DNA of 33,057 bases, from NCBI GenBank assembly GCA_903828635.1, contig CAIKMY010000257.1, forward strand, positions 1 through 33,057, written 5' to 3'. The notes under the pieces were generated by a model, which worked only from the letters and a program-made list of their open reading frames with translations, was not told where the DNA came from and ran no database searches. Positions 29,439-33,057 of the stretch are shown here, one piece after another; within the stretch, counting starts at the first letter, position 1, and each line of letters opens with the position of its first letter. Position numbers and translations under genes: made by a program. The DNA is from an uncultured Acidobacteriota bacterium (lineage in GTDB: Bacteria > Acidobacteriota > Blastocatellia > RBC074).

Positions 29439-29467
29439 ATCATAGCCCCACTCGCCCCGATGATCAA
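29439..29467 (-). promoter_or_regulatory. glpF: Promoter of glpF
   Basis: On the minus strand, TTGATC and TATGAT are separated by exactly 17 bases, about 65 bases before the chosen glpF start. Confidence 0.5.
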
Positions 29468-29551
29468 GCTTGATGGCGGTGGTCGGCGTGATGGTCGGGG
29501 CGCTCGGCGTGGTGGTCAGCAAAAGCCGGCGTTATTTCCGTCGTCACCGCT

Positions 29552-29579
29552 TTGTTCATGCTCAATGCTCCGTTATCAT
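29552..29579 (+). promoter_or_regulatory. Possible promoter of the S9 peptidase gene
   Basis: TTGTTC and TATCAT are 16 bases apart. Transcription would start just before the 13-bp repeat array, which would then make up most of the leader. The -35 box is poor, so this is a weak call. Confidence 0.3.
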
Positions 29580-29597
29580 TATTGATCTTTCGATGAC

Positions 29598-29660
29598 ATT
29601 GATAACAAACATTGATAACAAACATTGATAACAAACATTGATAACAAACATTGGTAACAA
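29598..29660 (+). repeat. 13-bp x5 tandem repeat upstream of the S9 peptidase gene
   Basis: Four perfect units ATTGATAACAAAC (29598-29649) are followed by a partial fifth with one change (ATTGGTAACAA). The array ends 13 bases before the start codon and 3 bases before the Shine-Dalgarno GAGGGG. It is very AT-rich in an otherwise GC-rich genome, so it would keep the ribosome-binding region unstructured. It is not iteron DNA: no replication gene is near. Confidence 0.92.
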
Positions 29661-29673
29661 GTCGAGGGGCACG

Positions 29674-31746
29674 ATGGTGACAAAGAGGCCAACCGTGGGG
29701 CAAAGCCTGGTCGGGCAAAGTCTGGTTGTGATGATTCTGGCGATGGTGGTTCTGGTGTCGGCGGGGATGGCTCAGGGGCGGCGGCCATTGACGGCGGACG
29801 AGATTGTCGGGCTCAACCGGGCGAGTGAGACGCAGATCGCGATCGATGGTCGGCGGATAACCTTTGTGCTGACGACGTGGGATCGCGAGCGAGATCGCTT
29901 CAACACTGATATCTGGCTGACGACCGATGCCCGTGAAACGACGAGGCTGACGACCCACACCGGGCGGGACGAGCATCCGCGCTGGCAGACAGGCAGTGAG
30001 GGGCTCGCTTTTCTCTCCGACCGGGGCAGTGAGCCGGGCAGCACCGGCATGCAGATCTATCTGATGAACACCCGGTATGGCGGTGATGCGGTGCGTCTGA
30101 CCAGTCACGGCGCTCCGGTGCAACGTTTTGAGTGGTCGCCGAACGGAGCGAGGATTGCGTTTCTGGCGGCGGTGGGACCGGGTGAGAAGTCCGGTGGGCA
30201 GCGAGTCGGAACAAAGCCCCCGGTAGTTGTTGACGAGGATGATCGGCCGCATCAGCTCTGGCTGCTCGATGTCGCCAGTCGGCAGGTGACGCAACTGACG
30301 ACGGGGCAACATCACCTGACCGCCTTCAGCTGGTCGCCCGATTCAACGTCGATCGTTTGCGCCGCTCGCCCGAGTTCGCGGCAGATCGATTCGCCGGCGA
30401 GTGAAATCTTTGTTGTTGCGGCGGTCGCTGAAGGCGCACCCCGCGACATCGGCAGAGCCCTCCAGGTGACGAGCGGCAATGGCACCGAAGGCGAGCCTCG
30501 CTTTTCGCCGGATGGCCGCTGGCTGAGTTACCTTGCCAAAGCCGATGGTGATCCGCTGACCGGGCCCGACCGGCTTCACCTCGTGCCGTGGAACGCCGCG
30601 TCAAACCAGCGTGGTACGGGCGAAACCGTTATTCTGCCGGCGGCTGCCGGTGCCGGCTTCGATGGCTACATTCGCACTTACAAGTGGCTCCTCGACAGCC
30701 AGAGAATCATCTTCAATGCGGGCCTCGGGGTCAATGAGCAGATCTTCAGCATCAATCTGGTTGACCGCAAGCCGCTGGCACTGACTCGTAGCGAGGGGGT
30801 CAACTCCGGTTTCTCGGTCACCCCCGATGGCATGACCATTGCCTTTGTCCACGAAAGTCCGCGAATTCCGTCGGAAGTAGCCTTCCTCACCGCACGCATC
30901 ATGATTCCAATCTTCCTGACGGAACTCAACCCGCAGAGCAGCAGCCTGTTGCTCGGCCAGGTCGAGACTATTCGCTGGCGGGCAAAGGATGGCGCCGAGG
31001 TCGAAGGGCTGCTCGTCTATCCCTCAGGCTATGAGACAGGAAAGCGCTACCCGCTGGTTGTCTACCTTCACGGCGGGCCGGAGGGCGCCTACACACGAGG
31101 CTTTAATGCCAGCTGGAGTGCCTTTCCCCAGGTCTATGCCGCACGGGGGTATGCGGTCTTCATGCCCAATTTTCGCGGATCTTCCAATTACGGGGCAAAG
31201 TTTGCACAGGCGAATGCCGGGCGGGCCGGCAGTGTCGATGTCGATGACATTCTGGCGGGAATTGACCGGCTGGTTGCTGACGGGATTGCTGACGAGGGGA
31301 GAATGGCGCTTGCCGGCTGGAGCTATGGCGGATATCTGAGCGCGATGCTCATAGGAAAGACCAATCGTTTTCGCTGTGCGGCATACGGCGCGGGACTCTC
31401 CAATGCCGTCTCCTACTGGGGGACGGCCGATATCATTGCGCAGCGCGAGCGGCTGCATGGCGGGACGCCGTGGCAGGCGGCAAAGATCTACGAGGAGTCA
31501 TCACCACTGGCCCGCCTCGCCAATGTTCGCACTCCGACGCTGATCTTTCACGGTGAAAAGGATGAGCGCGTTCCGCTTTCGCAGTCACAGGAGAGTTACC
31601 GCCGCTTGCGTCGGCTCGGAGTCAATGTTCAAATGGTAGTTTACCCGGAGCAGGGACACGCGCTGGAGACGCCGAGTTACCAGGCAGACAAGATCAATCG
31701 CGAGCTTGCCTGGATCGAGAAGCATCTGCAGCCGGCCGGTCGCTGA
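29674..31746 (+). CDS. S9-family (prolyl oligopeptidase-like, S9C type) serine peptidase
   Basis: 690 residues from the ATG at 29674, which follows the Shine-Dalgarno GAGGGG; an in-frame upstream start at 29638 lies inside the repeat. A signal peptide (about 1-34, ending GMAQ) directs export. A seven-bladed beta-propeller-like region (about 60-400) with WD40/TolB-type strands (DEHPRWQ, QRFEWSPNGARIAFL, AFSWSPDSTSIV, EPRFSPDGRWLSYL) caps the alpha/beta-hydrolase domain. Its triad is Ser550 in GWSYGG, Asp630 in GEKDERVP and His662 in EQGHAL. It probably removes acyl- or dipeptides from oligopeptides in the periplasm. An in-frame 15-bp duplication in the signal peptide gives VGQSL twice. Confidence 0.94.
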   Translation: MVTKRPTVGQSLVGQSLVVMILAMVVLVSAGMAQGRRPLTADEIVGLNRASETQIAIDGRRITFVLTTWDRERDRFNTDIWLTTDARETTRLTTHTGRDEHPRWQTGSEGLAFLSDRGSEPGSTGMQIYLMNTRYGGDAVRLTSHGAPVQRFEWSPNGARIAFLAAVGPGEKSGGQRVGTKPPVVVDEDDRPHQLWLLDVASRQVTQLTTGQHHLTAFSWSPDSTSIVCAARPSSRQIDSPASEIFVVAAVAEGAPRDIGRALQVTSGNGTEGEPRFSPDGRWLSYLAKADGDPLTGPDRLHLVPWNAASNQRGTGETVILPAAAGAGFDGYIRTYKWLLDSQRIIFNAGLGVNEQIFSINLVDRKPLALTRSEGVNSGFSVTPDGMTIAFVHESPRIPSEVAFLTARIMIPIFLTELNPQSSSLLLGQVETIRWRAKDGAEVEGLLVYPSGYETGKRYPLVVYLHGGPEGAYTRGFNASWSAFPQVYAARGYAVFMPNFRGSSNYGAKFAQANAGRAGSVDVDDILAGIDRLVADGIADEGRMALAGWSYGGYLSAMLIGKTNRFRCAAYGAGLSNAVSYWGTADIIAQRERLHGGTPWQAAKIYEESSPLARLANVRTPTLIFHGEKDERVPLSQSQESYRRLRRLGVNVQMVVYPEQGHALETPSYQADKINRELAWIEKHLQPAGR
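29695..29724. repeat. 15-bp in-frame duplication in the S9 signal peptide
   Basis: GTGGGGCAAAGCCTG and GTCGGGCAAAGTCTG are adjacent and differ at two third-codon positions, giving Val-Gly-Gln-Ser-Leu twice. The silent differences suggest that the duplication is not recent. Confidence 0.8.
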
Positions 31747-31788
31747 GTTCGACCTTGTCTGTTGCGCTCACCAGAGTTTGACTTGGGC

Positions 31789-31826
31789 ATCGCCCGGAAA
31801 TCGCCCGGAAATCGCCCGGAAATCGC
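31789..31826. repeat. 11-bp tandem repeat (3.5 copies) upstream of the FeoB-like gene
   Basis: Three perfect units ATCGCCCGGAA followed by ATCGC, ending 24 bases before the start codon of the FeoB-like gene. It fills the middle of the 104-base gap behind the S9 peptidase gene. Confidence 0.9.
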
Positions 31827-31850
31827 TAAGAGCGCGCTTCATAAATCGAT

Positions 31851-33057
31851 ATGGCAAACTTTCAAACATCTTCCGATCCCGCCGCTACCGATTCGCCACG
31901 GATCATGCTGGTCGGGAATCCTAATGTTGGCAAATCGGTAATCTTCGGCTACCTCACGGGAAAGTATGTGGCGGTCTCGAATTACCCCGGGACGACCGTC
32001 GAGGTTTCGCGGGGCAGCATGCGGTATGGTGGGCGAACGATCGAGGTGATCGATACCCCGGGGGTCAACTCGCTGGTGCCGCAGTCGGACGACGAGCGGG
32101 TAACACGCGACATGCTCCTGCGGGACAGGCCCGACGTTTTGATCCAGGTGGCCGATGCCAAGAACCTGCGGCGGACGTTGCTGCTGACCTCGCAACTGGT
32201 TGAGTTCGGGCTGCCGATGGTGCTGGTGCTCAACCTGATGGACGAGGCGCGTGACCGCAACATTGAGATCGATATTGTCGGGCTGCGTGACCTCCTTGGC
32301 ATACCGGTGATTCCGACGGTGGCGACGGATGGTGAGGGGCTCAACCAATTGCACCGGGCGATTGCGAAGGCAGCCGTGCCACACGACCCGCTGGCGGAGA
32401 GCCGGGCACGCCTGCTGGCGCAGGATGTGCTGATTGGCGATCTGATGCCGGCGGATTCGCGGCTGCCGCGGCAATTGGTACTCGAATGGTTGCAGACGCG
32501 CGATCCGGACATGCGCAAGGCGGTGATCGAGTCGCTGGCTCCGGCGCCGGAGGCCCTTGCTGAACTCGACGGCGACGGACGCCGAAGATTGCGGACAATC
32601 GTTGGCAAACTGGAGCAGTTGCGGAATGGCTTTCTTGACGAGACGGCCGCAACCCTCAAGAAGGTGCTGCCAACGCTGACCGCTGAGGCCGGTGAGAGCC
32701 GCATCCTCGGTATTGCCTATCTCTTTCTCGGGATCGGGCTGGTGACATTTCTTTACACCGAAGCGGCGCGCCTCGCCAATCAGTTTATCGGCCCGGCGTG
32801 GGGAGTGACGCTCCCGACGCCCTATGGCGCACTTGCCGGATGGTGTGATGCCTCGGTGATACCGCGGCTCGACGGCTGGCTCGAAGGCCACAGCCTTGGT
32901 GCGCTGAGTGCCATCCTGTTTGGAGAGCTCAATCCGGAGAGTGGTGCCTGGGAGAGTGGTTTCTTTTACCCGACGATCATCCAGTTGCTGGTGCTGATTG
33001 CACCAGTGGTCGTACCGCTGGCGATTGTTCTTTACCGCTCGCGTCGCTTCGCCGAGA
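31851..33057 (+). CDS. FeoB-like ferrous iron transporter, N-terminal part (runs off the window)
   Basis: The frame is open from the ATG at 31851 to the end of the window (402 codons). The N-terminal GTPase domain has all motifs: G1 GNPNVGKS, G2 threonine in NYPGTTVE, G3 DTPG, G4 NLMD and a G5-like VATDGEG. NYPGTTVE, DTPGVNSL and NLMDEARDRN are typical of FeoB rather than other TRAFAC GTPases. A helical spacer (about 180-285) follows, then the first membrane segments (ILGIAYLFLGIGLVTFLY; FYPTIIQLLVLIAPVVVPLAIVLY). The region after the first helix differs from common FeoB, with none of the usual pore-gate sequence recognisable before the edge, so it may be a divergent subgroup. FeoB imports Fe(II) across the inner membrane. 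No feoA is found upstream. No clear Shine-Dalgarno sequence is visible. Confidence 0.78.
   Translation, partial: MANFQTSSDPAATDSPRIMLVGNPNVGKSVIFGYLTGKYVAVSNYPGTTVEVSRGSMRYGGRTIEVIDTPGVNSLVPQSDDERVTRDMLLRDRPDVLIQVADAKNLRRTLLLTSQLVEFGLPMVLVLNLMDEARDRNIEIDIVGLRDLLGIPVIPTVATDGEGLNQLHRAIAKAAVPHDPLAESRARLLAQDVLIGDLMPADSRLPRQLVLEWLQTRDPDMRKAVIESLAPAPEALAELDGDGRRRLRTIVGKLEQLRNGFLDETAATLKKVLPTLTAEAGESRILGIAYLFLGIGLVTFLYTEAARLANQFIGPAWGVTLPTPYGALAGWCDASVIPRLDGWLEGHSLGALSAILFGELNPESGAWESGFFYPTIIQLLVLIAPVVVPLAIVLYRSRRFAE

Noticed and set aside
29598-29660. Possible iterons or a CRISPR array
   Set aside because: The units are directly adjacent with no spacers, and no replication initiator or cas gene is present.
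29464-30315. 283-codon minus-strand frame covering the 13-bp array and the S9 gene start
   Set aside because: It is antisense to a well-supported S9 peptidase, and its sequence is a low-complexity translation of the repeat plus shadow codons.

Overview
The window looks like a chromosomal segment of an Acidobacteriota-type bacterium. The best evidence is two large secreted proteins that end in the 'Solibacter C-terminal' type of domain (TIGR03437-like), together with a CRTAC1/ASPIC-UnbV protein, a multihaem cytochrome fused to TPRs, large M14 and S9 exopeptidases, and high GC. This assignment rests on gene content; no rRNA or marker gene is present. There is no prophage, IS element, CRISPR array or plasmid module.

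Left part (1-5331): the 3' part of a tandem universal stress protein gene, a converging class A penicillin-binding protein of PBP1B type, and a lone AAA ATPase gene. The ATPase overlaps the first 12 codons of a broken PIN-like gene, which I read as a decayed two-gene defence or toxin-like unit. Middle minus-strand block (5459-18198): reading 5'->3' on the minus strand, a multihaem cytochrome c/TPR membrane protein, a CRTAC1 lipoprotein and a D-aminoacylase-like amidohydrolase form one tight operon. Then come a secreted protein with eight DUF5666-like repeats (followed by a clear terminator) and an M14 zinc carboxypeptidase. Plus-strand block (18600-25380): the complete dTDP-L-rhamnose pathway in the order rfbB-rfbA-rfbC-rfbD, followed after 21 bases by a secreted HExxH metalloprotease. 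Right part: tRNA-Glu (minus), a TPR lipoprotein-like/periplasmic protein and a TonB-like protein (plus), a GlpF-type aquaglyceroporin (minus), an S9 prolyl oligopeptidase-family enzyme and the 5' part of a FeoB-like GTPase/transporter (plus). Most of the proteins act at the cell envelope: wall synthesis, surface sugar, secreted peptidases, periplasmic TPR/TonB proteins and membrane transport.

The most unusual signal lies between the genes. At least fourteen short tandem duplications (period 9-18 bases, 2 to 5 copies) sit at or close to gene starts, stops and upstream regions. One 15-bp x5 array upstream of the DUF5666-repeat gene places a -35-like and a -10-like hexamer exactly 17 bases apart in successive units, so the repeat itself could build a ladder of promoters. 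A second signal is a dispersed hairpin element of about 70 bases present twice (686-756 and 13277-13347). One copy lies between convergent genes. The other lies across the N-terminus of the amidohydrolase.
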